A stretch of DNA of 64,000 nt from Larus michahellis. Lineage: Eukaryota > Chordata > Aves > Charadriiformes > Laridae. Below, one piece after another: positions 1 to 13,605 of this stretch. Numbering within the stretch: position 1 is the first letter of the stretch; every line of letters starts with the position of its first letter. Position numbers and translations under genes: made by a program. The notes under the pieces are model-generated. The model saw only the letters and a list, made by a program, of their open reading frames with translations. It searched no databases and was not told the origin of the DNA. The DNA is taken from positions 136,587,625 to 136,651,624 of the forward strand of contig NC_133897.1 in the NCBI RefSeq assembly GCF_964199755.1. Direction: 5' to 3'.

Positions 1-555
1 GCTTCAACAGGAGATTAAATTTTTTCTAAATTAACTGCAAGCATTTTTACTGGGACACCTTAATGAAAGTTCATTAGCGAAAAAGAGTACTAAATCTCTG
101 TCTTTGTATTTCAGGAGCAGTGTTTGAGGAAAGAAAAATCAACTCCTGCCTTTTTTCTTTCTTTTTTTTTTTTCCTTATAAACATCACATCAGGCATTCT
201 GGAGTGGGATGTGTTAATTTCAGTACGGCAAATGGATGCTGCAAGTCAAAGATGTTAACATGATCCCATCTCTGTATAATAAGCAATTAAACAAGGTCTG
301 GGATTTTGAGTGCAAAGAGACTTTGGTCTGCCTCGCAGAAATTCCTGTATAACTGATCACCATTGAGTAAAGCCGTTCTGAATTATTTCTAAAGATGGAG
401 AGAAAAATGCCAGTAAGGCATTTTAAAAATGAAGTGCTGAAAAATGCTTTTATTTTTAAAAATTTCCTGATTTTCTTTCCTTTGCTGGAAACAATCATTA
501 TAAAAGAAAACCTTTTAGTGCTCTAGGTCAAACAATACCATGTAGAGTTCTGGTC
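1..555. other. Non-coding stretch, no gene seen
   Basis: No open frame here has splice signals or protein-like composition. A pyrimidine-rich tract with a run of T lies near 160-175. The 92-codon minus-strand frame at 220-498 is hydrophobic and serine-rich without recognisable motifs, and is read as chance. Confidence 0.6.
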
Positions 556-1135
556 TCAGTGTTTGAAGAAAAATATTGTGGAATTACAGACAGCACGTGA
601 AAGGGCAGCTAAAGTGATTAAGGGGATGGAGCATCTACCTTATGAAGAGAGACTAAAAAGGCTTGGCTCTTCAGTTTGGAGAGGAGGAGACTGAGGGGTG
701 ATGGTTTACAACTGAGGTTTACACAATTATAGAAGAAGTGAATAAACTGAATGCAGAACTGTTATTCATTAAATCCTTCAGGATAAGTAGAATCTGCTCA
801 ATGAAACCAGCAGGTGACCAGTTTGAAACAGTTAAAAGGAAGTAGTTAGTGAATTCATGGGATTTCCTGCCATGGGATTGTCAGAGAATATCAGTCAGTT
901 CAAAAAGAGATTAAGAGTAATACACGGACAACAGGACCATAAATACATAGTAAAAGCACTGAACAGAGATGTGCTCTCTTATACCTCTAACACAAAAATC
1001 ATGGCTGCTGCTGAAGGAGATGGCCCACAGAAAATGTCCAGTCTCATGCATTCTCCCTATATAGCTTCTCCTGTTATCACTGTTGGAGACTGAAAACTGG
1101 CCTTGATGGTCTGACCCCAGAGAACATTTTTTTAA
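556..1135 (+). mobile_element. Old CR1/L3-like LINE fragment, 3' end
   Basis: Positions about 590-700 translate, with interruptions, to the end of a CR1-type reverse transcriptase ORF2 (RAAKVIKGMEHLPYEERLKR). This is the same segment seen in the younger minus-strand CR1 copies in this window. The copy ends with a 3' tail of the form 'ggccttgatggtctgaccc' at about 1098-1116, which resembles the 3' end of ancient amniote CR1/L3 elements rather than the octamer tail of young avian CR1. Frames are broken throughout, so it is an inactive, 5'-truncated relic. The left boundary is approximate. Confidence 0.72.
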
Positions 1136-1977
1136 TATTCTTATCATTGTCTTATGTATGACTGCAAAAGCTGGAAGGGCTGGGAGTAATGTCATGTTGA
1201 GTGAGAAAGTAGTATCTATGAGAAGCAATGACTTTCATTGTCTGAAGTTCTCTGAATTCAGAATTGAGTACTAAATGGGAGTTTCTGTTTCTCATAGCTG
1301 CAATATACCAGCTGAACATCAACATTTTTGCCTTTTAGAAAGACAGTTTTCTGCTGTCTGCTAAATATAAGCTTCTTTTTATGAATGAAGAACACAATAC
1401 TCCATAGCATATTTGAATATTTGAAGGCATTTGATTTAAAGTCATTAACAATAGTAGTAAAGAGCTTTTTTTAACATAATAGAGGGACAAAAATAGTTGG
1501 TTGATATTAGCTATTGCTTGTCGTTTCACCTTGCTATTAGACCCTTCTGGACGGATTGGATTGAACGCAGGGATAAGAAAGGTGTAGATATATGATATGG
1601 AATGAAATTCTAGGCTCCAGTTAGATTTCTATCACACATAGGACATATTAAAAAAATAACCACCATATATCTGCTACATAAACAAATATAACACCCTTTG
1701 TCTAACAGTAAGGGAATACAGTAAACTTCTGGTTTGTTTTGGGCCTGTTTGAGCAAAGCATTAGGAGGCCTGGTGCCCTGAATTCAAAGGCGTTTAATTC
1801 CTTTCATAGAGCTACATTAGCCAGAGGTCCAACATTGCCAGAGTCCTGTCAAGTAAGTAACCAAACTATGGGTCATTATTTATTGTTCACTGTGGTAGGC
1901 CAAATAGTCTACCATAGTTTTCCCTGGTGAATTTTTGTGTGTGTGAAGACTTGCGTGTAGATTCGTGAAGATAACAA
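1136..1977. other. Non-coding stretch, no gene seen
   Basis: AT-rich intergenic-type sequence between two CR1 fragments. No exon, RNA gene or repeat could be supported. Confidence 0.55.
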
Positions 1978-2073
1978 GTCTGGTGGACTTGGTAGCATTA
2001 GGTTAGTGGTTGGACTCAATGACCTTAAGAGTCTTTTCCAACCTAAATGATTCTATGATTCTCTGATTCTCGA
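1978..2073 (+). mobile_element. Avian CR1 LINE, 3'-UTR fragment
   Basis: The text 'ggttggactcaatgacctta' followed by 'gtcttttccaacctaaatga' is the canonical CR1 3' end. It is followed by the octamer-type tail ttctatgattctctgattct (about 2050-2070). Only the last ~95 bases are present, which is the usual extreme 5' truncation of CR1. No target-site duplication is expected for this family, and none is seen. Confidence 0.88.
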
Positions 2074-4189
2074 ATAGTTCCTAGCTCACACACTGGCAAG
2101 CTTCCTAGAGACCCTTCATTCATATTTTGCTTTGTGTCTTCTCTTCACTTGCTATGATTAAAAATTAGATCACTTACTTTTGTTGGGCTCCTAATTTTTT
2201 CACAGAAGCTTTGAAAACCTCAGAAAACCTATAATCTTCCAAGCTGTATTGCATACATTTCACATTTCCTGTTTCCCGGGGGCTGTCCTGGGCAAAGGCT
2301 ACTGACTTATAGATGTTGATTTGGAGTTAAGGCTCTGTCCCATGGTCCTGCCTGGGTTTTAGTCCCTCTGCTACCACTTCTGACCTGCCTGTGGCTTGGC
2401 ATCTATCATGGACTTGATTGGACTTTCTCACCACTTCATTCTAATACAGACGGTCTTCTCATCATCCTAGGCAGCACTGCATAAATTTACATAATGTCAA
2501 AAAATATTTACTCTTGTTAAAATACATAGCAAAGACTCCTACAGTGCAGCAGCAACCTCCTACAGTGCTTTCTAAGCCACTCTTATTCTCTGATCTCCCT
2601 GAGAGGGGTCTAGGTCTTCATTTTCTTTGTCACTTGAGAAGGGACAATCATCTTACTCTTCTCTCACTTAAGCAATCACTTCTAGTCATCTTACCTGCAG
2701 TCAGCTTGCATGCATCTCTGGGGATAGAAATCTATCTACTAGTCCTGCTCTTGAGTCAGATGAGAATTTGCTGTTGAATCTTCTAGCTATGAGAATCGAG
2801 CAAGCTGGTCACCAGGGAATGTATAAGGTATATATATCTGTTCTCCACCTTACCCCATCAATCTTTGCCTGAGGCATGTGGTATTGGGAATGGCATTGTT
2901 GGCTACCCTGAAGGGCTACCTTCCTATTATATTTCTTAACAGTGTAATTCAGCTAACAGTTACAGACAGAGAGTATGTCCAGATTTCTACTGTTTTGTGA
3001 TTGTGGACTTCTAAGTAGTCTCTGGCTGTAGACTTAATTCCACGCTTTTCCACCTCAGTTTTTCCTTCCATTTTTTAAAAATTGTAACTATCCATTAGCT
3101 TTCAGGGGTGCATCTCTTTGAAGTACCAATTATATTTGTTACTCTTCATGATTCTCTTTTTCTTTGACCATATTGAAAGCAGGTGCTTAACAATCATGGA
3201 TTCTTAGATAACCATCAGTTTCCAGCTCAAAAATTAAATGGTATTTATCTGTTATGATGATGGAAAAAATGCCCTCAACTACAATAGCATTATGCAGTAG
3301 CCATATTTTTTAAAAAGCAATGACGATATTTTATTGATAGATGCTTTAACACTCATTCCTAAATCATCCCCTTTCTTCTCCTTGTTTCTTTCTGTAAAAC
3401 TCAGACAGTTTCCATTCTTATTTTTGTCCGAGTGCCAGAAACAGTTTCTCTTCAATCCTTAATTTTCAGTTCTGCTGTCTGTTACCATTATAGCCTCAAT
3501 GTGCAAATAGCAATCACAGCAAACTCTGCTGACTTTAGCTGAAAACAGATCTATTTCAGGTGGGCTGTTCAAGAAAATTATCATCTGGGGGGCACAGCAT
3601 GTTATTGGGAGCGCCTGCGTGGCCCAACCTTGGCAAAATGGCTGGGATAAGAGCAACTAACAAGGCAGGAAAGTAGGAGTAACAGGGTGGGTGAATGGGA
3701 CACCCAAACTATTAACCCAAGACTGATAATGCTGGAGAGGAAGATGACCATCAACTGGATTAAATGCTAACCTACAGAGCTACCTAACTACAGAGACTTT
3801 TGAAACAGCTGAGTCAGCTTTAAAAGAGATAAGAAGTATATGAGGAGAGAAGCTCGGAGATTTGTAGTGTGGGGAGGAAATGGGGAGCAGGGCAGCAGTG
3901 GGGCTGGCATGACCCTGCCAGATGTGGCCCAGTGACACTGGGGGCTCTACCTGGATCTGGAATCATGGCACCCCTGTGGGTGGATGGGGAATGTGGACTG
4001 TGGTCAGTTTGTCACACATTCATCACAGATTATTGACATGTTGTGTGAAGAATGTATTTCTAATTTGTTTTAAACTCTGCCTCCAAATAGTTTATTTGAT
4101 ATTCATAGCTTTTTTCTATTAGGAAAACAAACCCTTCCCTTATTATTTTTTTTTTTCTCCCCAAAGCTTTCTGTCACTATACTCTCCAT
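2074..4189. other. Non-coding stretch, no gene seen
   Basis: Mixed-composition intergenic sequence. The part at about 2260-2480 and the part at about 3840-3990 are locally richer in G+C and could be old unclassified repeats, but I cannot assign them. No gene is supported. Confidence 0.5.
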
Positions 4190-4345
4190 CATCTCCCTGG
4201 CTGCTGAACTCTATCAAGATGAGATATCTCAGGCTATCCACTTGCTCCTTGGGTAGATGGTCTTCCATAGCTTTCAATATATTCATTGTCCTTCTTTGTA
4301 CCCGATTCTAGACAACAGTCTAGGTCAGAGGCATGTAGTGGGAAA
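4190..4345 (-). mobile_element. Possible very old CR1 fragment
   Basis: The section around 4285-4325 (attcattgtccttctttgta and following) lines up loosely with the stretch 'ctgtccttcttgaactgggg' of the younger minus-strand CR1 at about 54138. The match is short and degraded. It may be chance. Confidence 0.22.
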
Positions 4346-7300
4346 GAATGTCATTAACCTTATCAGAGGCAAGGTGTATTTTCCCTTCCATTCACAAGCC
4401 ATTGTACCTCATCACGGAAAGAGATTAGGTTGATTTGATGTGTTATGGAGTTTGTCTAGGAAGTCCCAATTAGCTCCTCCAGGTTTTACACCTTTGATAA
4501 ACATGGCATATATGGCCAGAATTTCCAACATACAGCACAAGGTCTTTCAAAAGAGCTTGTAAGCCACATAATTCAGAAAATTCATAATCAATTTCCTCCT
4601 ATTTAAATTTATGTTAATTTTATTGTATTTGCTGTGCTTTTCATAAGCATGACCTTTTTTGTGGTTTTGTGTACATTTCTATATATCTATGTATTTTTAT
4701 TAATTCGTTATCATCTTGTTTCATAATTTTTTGTGCTTTTTGAAAGAGAAATAATGCAGACATTTGATTTTCTATGGTTTTGTTTGTTTTCTGAATATAA
4801 GTACAAGTGGTAAGAGCCACTGTTACTGATTTATTCTTTGAGGAACTAGGGAAAGGAAGAAAAAGATAGAGGATTTTTCCTTTGTAGGGGAATAAGTTTT
4901 ACTTCTCAAACATTATCTTCTGACTTTGCTCTCAGCACTGTGGTAACTTGGATAGACATTTTGTTTCTTTGGAATGTAGTTATTTTCTTAGTTGCTTTAT
5001 ATTTTTACCAATAAGTCAGACTCTGGCAGTGGCTTCATTCCTCAGTAGGGTGTGCCAAGGCTGTTATGAATGTTGATGACAAGCTTCAATCATGCTTTTT
5101 TACAGAACACAATAATGCGAGCTGAGCAGGTGTACAAAAATCTTTTTCTTTCCAACCATTTAAATTATTTTTTTATTACATTCCACCAGTTGATGTTCTT
5201 TAAGGGAACAGAGAGAGAAAACACTTTTCCTACAGTTGTACTGGGCACTAGGCTAATGAATTTTAATTTTCATTCCCTGTTCAGAGGAGAATTCTTCTCC
5301 AGTATATGTAAGGGTAAGCAAAAAGCACCCAACTGGCGATTTTCCCCCCAGTCAACTGTAATAATCTGCATTCCCAGAACTTGCTCAGAATTTGGTCATC
5401 AGACAAAAGGGAAATCAATTCTTTCCTTCTCATTTTTTTTCTGAGATAGTATAACATACCTATGGGAATACCACAATAGTGCAAAAAGGCTGTCTCGGTC
5501 TAGTTTGTTTAGTAAAAGCACCTGACATTAGAAGTATTATCATGTTAGTGGTGGAGAGAATATGATTTTCTGATAAGGTAATCAAACCTGTCATGTATCT
5601 CATGATATTGGCTGTCTTGCAATGGTTGATCTACCTGTGAATATATGGTGAAACAATAATGACATTGCAAAAAAGGCAATATTTCTATTCCACTACCAGT
5701 AAGTTCTGCAGAAGATGGCTGTGCTTAATGTCAAGAACTATCTTCCAAGAAGTGGAAGAGTGAACTTAAATATCTACTATGAAATACAGGAATAGGATGT
5801 ATTTTGTCTGGGAACCTGTAACCCAATTGTCTTAATTTGTTTTCATCATTTTTCAACTTTAGTCCAGACATCTCACTAAACTCTTAAGCACCATTGTAAT
5901 TCCCTTCTTATGGTGACCTTTTTTCTAGGTTGTTAGTTGAACAATTCGATGCTATTAGACTTGGAATTTCAATCTGTACAGTAAAATGAAACAAAAGGGG
6001 ATTTGAGGTGTCTCATGCTTTAGGATAGCTGCTTTCCCTTTCCCTATTTTTCCCTGCTGACCACCGTGTATTTAATTCTTCATGTGAAATCCTGGCTTCA
6101 ATTCATATTGCTTAGAATGTGGCCATTGACCTCAATGTAAGGAAAATTCACACTCATATGTTCTGTTGATGCAAGGAAAACAAGAGGAGAAAAAGAGATA
6201 TCAATGCTGTGACAAATTTGGTGGTTAATATACTACATTGAATATACTAATCCATTTGCCATTTAGAAGAAAATTGTTTCATTCCTCATTTTGTTTATCA
6301 TCTTTCCCTCATTTTTTTTTAATTAAAACACTTGCATGGCATCAGGGTATTTTTGAAAAATTTACCTAGACTCGTAGCTCATTTCTCACCAAAGGTATAT
6401 TTCATTCACTGTAATTTCTAAAACAACTCAATGTGTTCTATCAGTAATTTTTTGTATTTTAAGCAAATGGAAGTCACAGAAAGATTCTTAATACCAAGGT
6501 ATCTTTTTATAAGAAAATTCCCCGCATAATGAAATGTTTTTAAATAGAAACATTTTGCAGGTGCCAGATATTTATTTTACTTTAAAAAATAATTAAGAGT
6601 CACAGTGAATAGCTTTTTAAGAGTAAAGAAACATTTCTACGGTATAGACCCATTGCTCCTATGGACCTCACTAATTAAATGTCTTAATTTTTAATAGCTG
6701 AATATTTAAAAAGGCTGAGGTCAGTAAACTGAAACAGAAGGGGAAAAATCTAGAGTTAGATACATGAGCAGCATGATAAATGCAATGAACAGGAAGATCA
6801 ACTAAATCAAGCTGAGAAAGTGAACTAACTGGAGCATGAACAGGAGATTCATATAGAACAGGTATTATATACTTCATTGGGGCATTAAAAAGATTATTTT
6901 AATACTTTTACTCTTTTTTGTCATGGTAAGACATAGTGATACACACTCTTAAATCATACAGGTTTGTTTTAAGATCAGAAACACAACAAAAATTCTGTAG
7001 TTGAACAGTATTTCCTGAATTTGACAAAAAATATCATTGCTTTCATTTATTTTGGTTATTCTGTATGATGTGAATTATGTTCCTTGTAAGGAGTTACATA
7101 TCAAAACTATATTTATCGTAGAAAGAATTCCAAGATTCAAGGTAAAGAGAGCTGCCTCCATTTTGGATCTTCCCTCTGCCCCAATTGACTCAGTCTTCTG
7201 GGCCAAGAACTTGCTTTCGGAATGTCATATATTTTCCATCCACTCTGTTTCAATATTCAAGTGTATGCACTTGAAGCATAATGACATTTGAAGGGAAAGA

Positions 7301-10300
7301 TGATGTGAAAAATGATGCTGGTATGCATTAAAATGTAGGTAATAATAATTTAATGGCTACAGTATCCTTACTTGGAAATGGCTGATGACATCATTATTGT
7401 CCCTTTCCCATTGTCTTGGCACCTTCTATAATGTCTTCAAAAGCAGGGAAGTATCTTGGGATGTGTTAGGGTTTGCAAATTCTGCATACTATTGTTTATA
7501 CAACTGTTCAAACTAGGTGTCCTGCCAATAAGGTTGGAAAATATACCAAGGAAACTAGCTTTGGCATAGCTATCCATGTGCATCTGTTGCATGTTTTACA
7601 CATTAAATGATGTCCCAGACTAATTGCTGCCCAAACAGAGAGCACTGCAAACCTATGACAGCAAGAGCTTTTAGAGCACAAACAGACACGACACATTTTT
7701 TTTTTTTTTCAACACTCCTATACATTTTCATACTTTAAAAAACCAAATAACCCTTAAGACAAGAAAAGGTGTGTGAGAAAGCTTGAAATAAACTGTATAT
7801 AACAAACTGTAAGTACAAAGGAGGTATAGGACATGATTTCACAGATGCAAATATCTTCAAATAAAGGAAATGTGGTTGTTAATGAATTCTACTACAGTTG
7901 TGTGCTTCAGAACAGTGGACAGTAAAGCATTAATTCTACAAAAATAAATACTTGTTCTGAATAAAGATATCTAAAATCAATTTCTTAAGTTACAAGAACT
8001 TTATATTCAAAATATAAAATTAAAAGACCCCAAGCGCAAAAAAACAATTAAGAAAAGCTAATGAAGACCCTCCCCAACACACACGCACACAAAAGTATAA
8101 AGAGTATTTGCAATGAGTTGGAAAATGGGAATTACTGAATAAGCAACAGAGGTATAGTGTTCACTTAAAAGTGATGGTGTTATTTCATTATTTATGTTAC
8201 AGATGCATAAGTGCAATAAAATGTCTTTTAAATTCCAAATACATTCAGTTCTTGTTGCAGGGAATAATTAGCACTTGTGAATTTTGTAGAATAGTTTTAT
8301 TTCATGCTGTAAAAGATTGAAATAAAACATTGAAATTTTTCTATGTTGTCTAAGTATTCTTTTGAATATAAATATTTTCAAAAGATAAAATAAATCGAAT
8401 ACATATTAAATATATATTAACTATATTAAATATATAAAATGTATATATTAAATATACATATACAATATTAATGTGTATTATTTAAATTTATACTTAAGTC
8501 AGACCAATATAAAAAATTCTGTAGTTTTGTGTGATTTTTTCCATGATGGTGCTTTTATTTGATCATAAAAATTATATGCTTTCAACCTGTAGTTTGGAAA
8601 AATATCAGTATTAGAAAAAGTTTAATGATTGATTAAATCTTTTATAAAATTTAATGTTCGTGAACATGAAGGGCTGAAAAAATTGATTAAATTGAGCCAG
8701 GCCTGCAAAGTTTCATAGCTTAGTACATGTAGTACAACAAATCAGCTGAAGACTTGCTCTTAGCCACGGTAAGCCTTCTGCTCTTTTTCCCAACATGCTG
8801 TGGTATTGTTAAATGTTCTGCTAACCCAAAATATCTTCTATTAGAAAAGTCCTATAGTTTGGTTATGAAATTGTGATTAATTAATCTGTCAGAGGGGAAA
8901 TCACCTGTTTCTTCATGAAACATAACACCAACCTAAAGTAAAAAGCTTTAAAAAACATAGTTATGTTATTAACTGTCTAAAGTATCCTTGTTCTAACTTA
9001 CTATGAGGTAAAGATTCTTTTCTTGTCCTTCTCAAGTTTTCATAAATATAATTCCATCCTGCTCATCTTGTTTTATATTGTCCTCTGTAACGTGTAGTAC
9101 AACACTCCAAAGAGTCTACAAATATGGATTGTGACAATATTTTTCTTTTATGGCCTTGATAGAGATGCATTTCTGGATGCCCCCAAAATGGATTGTGCAA
9201 TTTACCACATAGTTGCCACCAGCTATGCTAATTTTATTCCCGTTCTATATAAATACTGGAGCAACAAGAACTACTAGTTTAAAACTATAGCAGTGCCATA
9301 CTGAGTTTTTGTGTGTTTTTCGCACATACTCTGTTCAAGACCATTTTGAATAACTGTTTTTTGTACTGTGGTTTTTAGTTTGTTTGATTTGGTTTAGTTT
9401 TTGCTGATGATGGCCAGTAACTGTCATTCATAGGATGGGTAATCTTAAACTTATTGACCCTATTCCACATCCTTCATCTTCTTCAGATGGGACATTTTTG
9501 TCAGCCTGTGTACTTGAGATCTAGTATGATTCACCAAGATGTTCATTGGTCTTTAAAAACATCCTCCCTAACAGTCTTTCCTATAACCTAACAGTTATAG
9601 GAAATTCTTCAACTACTTATGAAAACACCTGTTTCTTGAAGACAAACCCAACATTTTTAAGGGTACGCACTGTACTGAGAGAAAATAGCGTTCAGTATGT
9701 GTTCACTGTGTTCACACAAATATTGACAAATCATCTTGACATGCCCATTTCAGCATAATAATGCAAGATCTTGTTTCTTAAAAAAATCATTCTTTCCCGT
9801 AAGTGGTACACTCACATATTCTGTGTCCTGCACTTTGCAAGCTTTTTCAATGCTGTTGAAAACATCCGTTCAACATGCCGAGCTACCACAGCCGGACATC
9901 ACTGCTACCTACTGGGGTAAACACTCCCTGATTACTGAGTCTCTCTCTGTTAGTGCTCGGAAGACACTTTTCAAAGGCAGCTTAGTTGCAGCAACCTTCT
10001 CATATTCATCTGCTACTGCATATTATACTTATCAGAAGAGACACTCAAAAACCAGTACTAACTCAGTAGTTGGTTTACTAGCTTGCTATCCCTAATGATA
10101 TTCCCCCGTTCTAGCAATTCGTATGCAATACTTGTGGACAGTCACTTAGAGTGGGACTTACATTGACACACTCGAAGAAAGATGAATGGCTTCTTATACT
10201 GAAGCCCTCATAGATGTCATCAGGGCAGCTTGTACCGCACCCTCATTGATCTTGCCTTCCAAGCTTTGATTTGCAGGGGTACTGAGGCAGAAGCTTGTAT

Positions 10301-11300
10301 TATTATTTTTTTTTATTAAGTGAAATGGAAGTACAGTTGTGCACAGTGATTGGAACAACACAGTTGTGATAGCATAAGAATCAAATTTTGCTGAGAAATA
10401 GGTCCTAAATTAACTGTTGCTTCTAACAGAGCCCCTACCTCCACATGGTACTAACTGTTTAATTGTCAATAAGATTCCATCTCCCCCCAATTAGCTTGTT
10501 AACACCACATTACTTGTTTATTGTTTTATTCATGCACCCTTATCTTTAAGTTCTAATTAAGCTCCTATCAGTCTGATTATTTTCATGTATACCAAGCAAT
10601 ATGAGGAAACTGTCAGAAAGCTAAACTTGGATATTACACATTTACAAAAGCTCTTTGAGGTTCTTAAAGAAAAGCTTAAGGATGAATGATTATAGGACAA
10701 AAGCTTTTACCTGCAATACTGCCACCTTCTAACAAAAATATCAGTATTATAGGTGCAATTCAAGGACAAGACAAATAATTACAGAATCCAGAGGAAGACG
10801 ACAAGGAACCCAGAAATGGAATACTCTAGTGAAATGTTTAATTAGCCATGAAACCATCTACCATAACTTTCAGAAAGAACAAATGCTAGCAACAGGAAGA
10901 GATTAGATTAAACAATTATTAATTTAATTTGGGGCTAGATGCATATATTTTGATATTTAGTTGGTAGAATTTGAAACATATTTTATTCCTGAATAATGTA
11001 CACTGAAACATTCAGGAATCTTTTTCCTGATTCTCTAAAAGGACACACTGACCAGTCACCCCACAAATACCTAGTTCTAGAAAAACATATTATTAAAAAA
11101 TTTCTATGTAGTCTGGTCATAAAGACCAACTATGCTATTTGTAAGAGACCATACATGTCTTTAGTTTAAGGTGATTTGCTTGCCAGTCAGTCATGTGTCA
11201 GTTTTCTGTACCAAGCAGACAGGAAGTCACAGCAAAGGCATAGAAGCAAAAGGTTAGAAACCTATTAGTAGGCTACGTGCATATACCTCTGTATGAATAC
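4346..11300. other. Long non-coding stretch, no gene seen
   Basis: About 7 kb of AT-rich sequence. Open frames at 5070-5444 and 9736-10095 (124 and 119 codons) have no motif, no coiled-coil or domain-like pattern and no convincing splice frame, so they are not called. A T run near 7699-7709 and the AT-rich simple repeat near 8.4 kb are the only internal structure I can point to. Conserved regulatory elements could be present but cannot be shown without alignment. Confidence 0.55.
8390..8475. repeat. AT-rich low-complexity tract
   Basis: Repeated near-copies of 'attaaatatat' and 'tatatta' alternate for about 85 bases. No tandem unit is perfectly maintained. Confidence 0.7.
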
Positions 11301-11875
11301 TGACTACATCAGCGGGACTCTCTTACTCAAGTTTTAAAAAAACAAAACAACTTCAATAAAATAATAATGATAAAATAAAAAAGGATATAACAAAATAGAT
11401 ACAATATAAATCAATATATACAAAACGACATCAAATTCCTCAGATGTCACTGGCAGCCACTGGGAAAGTTCCAGACTGGACTCAGTGACAAGTTGGAACT
11501 GGAACACACTGACTGGATTTAAAAAGGCAGATGAGCTGACAGGGTCCTCCTCAGAGATCAGTCATTGAAGAAAGAGAGCCATTGAAAAGGCACTCCATTG
11601 AAGATAAGCCCTCAGAGAAGAACCCACCACAGAAGAGACAAAGAGCCAACCCAAACCCTTTGATCCCTCAGCTTTTATACAGAGCATGACAGATGGGATG
11701 GAACACCCTATTGGTCAATTTGGGTCACCTCACCTGTCCCCTCCTCCCCATAGGTGCAACCCCTCATCAGGGTAAACAACCAACTCAGATAACCCTGGTT
11801 GCCACAGCAACAAGTAAGAGCAAGAACCTCTCCCCAGACCAGAAAGTTGGCTCTGCTCTATCCTAAACCAGGACA
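11301..11875 (-). mobile_element. Solo LTR of an avian ERVL-like endogenous retrovirus
   Basis: Read on the minus strand the element opens TGTCCTGGTTTAGGATAGAG and closes ...AGTCA, giving the TG...CA ends of a retroviral LTR of about 575 bases. A TATA box (TATAAAAG) lies in its middle, preceded by a GC-richer U3-like part. The AT-rich terminal part resembles the U5 side of avian ERVL-like LTRs. The flanks aatac (11296-11300) and gttac (11876-11880) could be a decayed 5-base target-site duplication, matching at 3 of 5 positions. No gag, pol or env remnant adjoins it, so it is a solo LTR formed by recombination. Family assignment is from general resemblance and the exact ends are uncertain. Confidence 0.68.
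11672..11681 (-). promoter_or_regulatory. TATA box of the solo LTR
   Basis: The minus strand reads CTGTATAAAAGC roughly 200 bases from the LTR 5' end, in the usual position of a retroviral core promoter. Transcription, if any, would run leftwards. No nearby minus-strand gene is visible to benefit from it. Confidence 0.5.
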
Positions 11876-12696
11876 GTTACTTACAATGTAGGTGCATACT
11901 TTTATTTAGGTTATAGACACATCACCAAAAATGTTACCCCATTTAAGCTCAGTTGTGGAAACTGTCTTCGTCAACTAGAACGCTTAACTTCAATAAAGAT
12001 TGTTGAAGGAAATGCATACTACTTCCAGTTGGAGCACGCAAAGATCACACCTGCAGTCAGTTGTGATATATTGATTGATATTGGTAACCTGTAAGGCTGT
12101 GGTAACTCAATTCTATTTAAGCATAAGACCCTTCGTACATTACATGGTGTGCACATGTTCTCTGATGCTTTAATATTTGTCTATACACCTACATCTCCTT
12201 TCCATAGATATAATCTTAGATTATTTTTACTACATATACTTTCACATAGCTGATAAATAATTTTAAGAGCTACAAAACCATGTCGTTTATTCTGCATACC
12301 AAATCACTGCCTCTGGGGCACAGTGTAATATTCTATTTTTTCAGTGTTTTCTGACATTAGTTTTTTAAAAAAATCAATATACTGTTTATAAACATAATTT
12401 TATGGCCTTGATTTTCTTAGAATTTCACGTTTGCTATTCTGTGATTTCATACTTTGGAAAAAAATTTCCCTCTCCTGAGGCCTAGAATGGGAAAGGTTTA
12501 GCTCTGCACTAATAAAAATTTTTCTGTACCAAAAATTGTTCATTACTTTCAAGTCTAGTATTTCATGGCTGTATAAGGTTAGAAATTGGAACTCACTACT
12601 ATCTATTAGGGCAATCCTCTGAGGACACTATCAATGAAGAATGGAAAACATTGCCTCAAACACAAGAACACTACATAAAACTCCAATACGGGCAGG
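11876..12696. other. Non-coding stretch, no gene seen
   Basis: Single-copy-looking AT-rich sequence between the solo LTR and the CR1 copy. No exon or RNA gene was supported. Confidence 0.5.
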
Positions 12697-13605
12697 ATGG
12701 ATATGGACAGAGAATGGTTGAGGTTGGAAGGGATGTCTGGAGGTCATCTTGTTCAGCCGCCCTGCTCAAGCAGGGCTGCCTGGAACACATTGCCAAGGAC
12801 CATGTCCAGATGGCTTTTGAATATATGCAAAGATGGAGACTCCACAACCTCCCTGGACAAGCAGTGCCAGTGCTCAGTCACCCTCACAGTGAAAGTGATG
12901 TTTAGAGGGAACCCCCTGTGTTTCATTGTGTGCCCGTTGCCCCTTCTCTTGTCACTGGGCACCACTGAAAAGATGCTGGCTCTGTCCTCTTTGCAACCTC
13001 CCTTCTGGTATTTATAGACATTAATAAGACCTCCCTTGAGCCTTCTCTTTTCCAGGCTGAATAGTCCAAATTCTCTCAGCCTTTCGTCATATGATCCTTC
13101 AGTCCCTTGATCATTTTTGTTGGACTCCCTCCAGTATGTCCATGTCTCTCTTGTACTGGGGAGCCCAGAACTGGACACAGTACTCCAGATGTGGCCTCAC
13201 CAGTGCTGAAAAAAGGACAAGGATCAACTCCCTCGACCTGCTGGCAATCCTTTGCCTAATCCAGCCTAGGATACTGTTGCTGCCTTTGCTGCAAGGGCAC
13301 ATTGCTGGCTCATGTTCCACTTGGTGTCCACTAGGACCCCCACATCCTTTTTTGCCAAGCTGCTTTCCACACGGGTGGCCCCAGCGTATGTTGGTGCCTG
13401 GGGTTGTTCCTCTGCAGGTGCAGGACTTTGCACTTTCCCTTCTTGAACTTCATGAGGTTCCTGTCAGCCCATTTCTGACACACTCTGTCAATGTCCCTCT
13501 GGATGGCAGCATGACCCTCTGGCATATCAGCCAGGCTTCCCAGTTTTGTGTCATCAAACTCTGTCCCTTCATCCAGATCATTAATGAAGATGTTTAACAA
13601 GATCT
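12697..13605 (-). mobile_element. CR1 LINE, 5'-truncated, minus strand
   Basis: The 3' UTR lies at the left (gttgaggttggaagggatgt, about 12718-12737) and the end of ORF2 follows to the right. Minus-strand frames encode typical CR1 reverse-transcriptase C-terminal segments: NLMKFKKGKCKVLHL (about 13410-13455), [16 protein letters not shown] (about 13145-13195), and a following [20 protein letters not shown] segment. The ORF is split by frameshifts into at least three frames, so the copy is dead. The tail has decayed compared with the copy at 53675. Confidence 0.93.

Noticed and set aside
5070-5444. 124-codon plus-strand open frame
   Set aside because: No motif, low-complexity Phe/Ser-rich end, and no splice context. 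This length is expected by chance in 64 kb of AT-rich DNA.
9736-10095. 119-codon plus-strand open frame
   Set aside because: Composition is Ser/Thr-rich without recognisable domains, and no exon structure could be supported.
12753-13597. Plus-strand open frames over the CR1 at 12697-13605 and over 53792-54673
   Set aside because: They are antisense shadows of the CR1 ORF2 carried on the minus strand.
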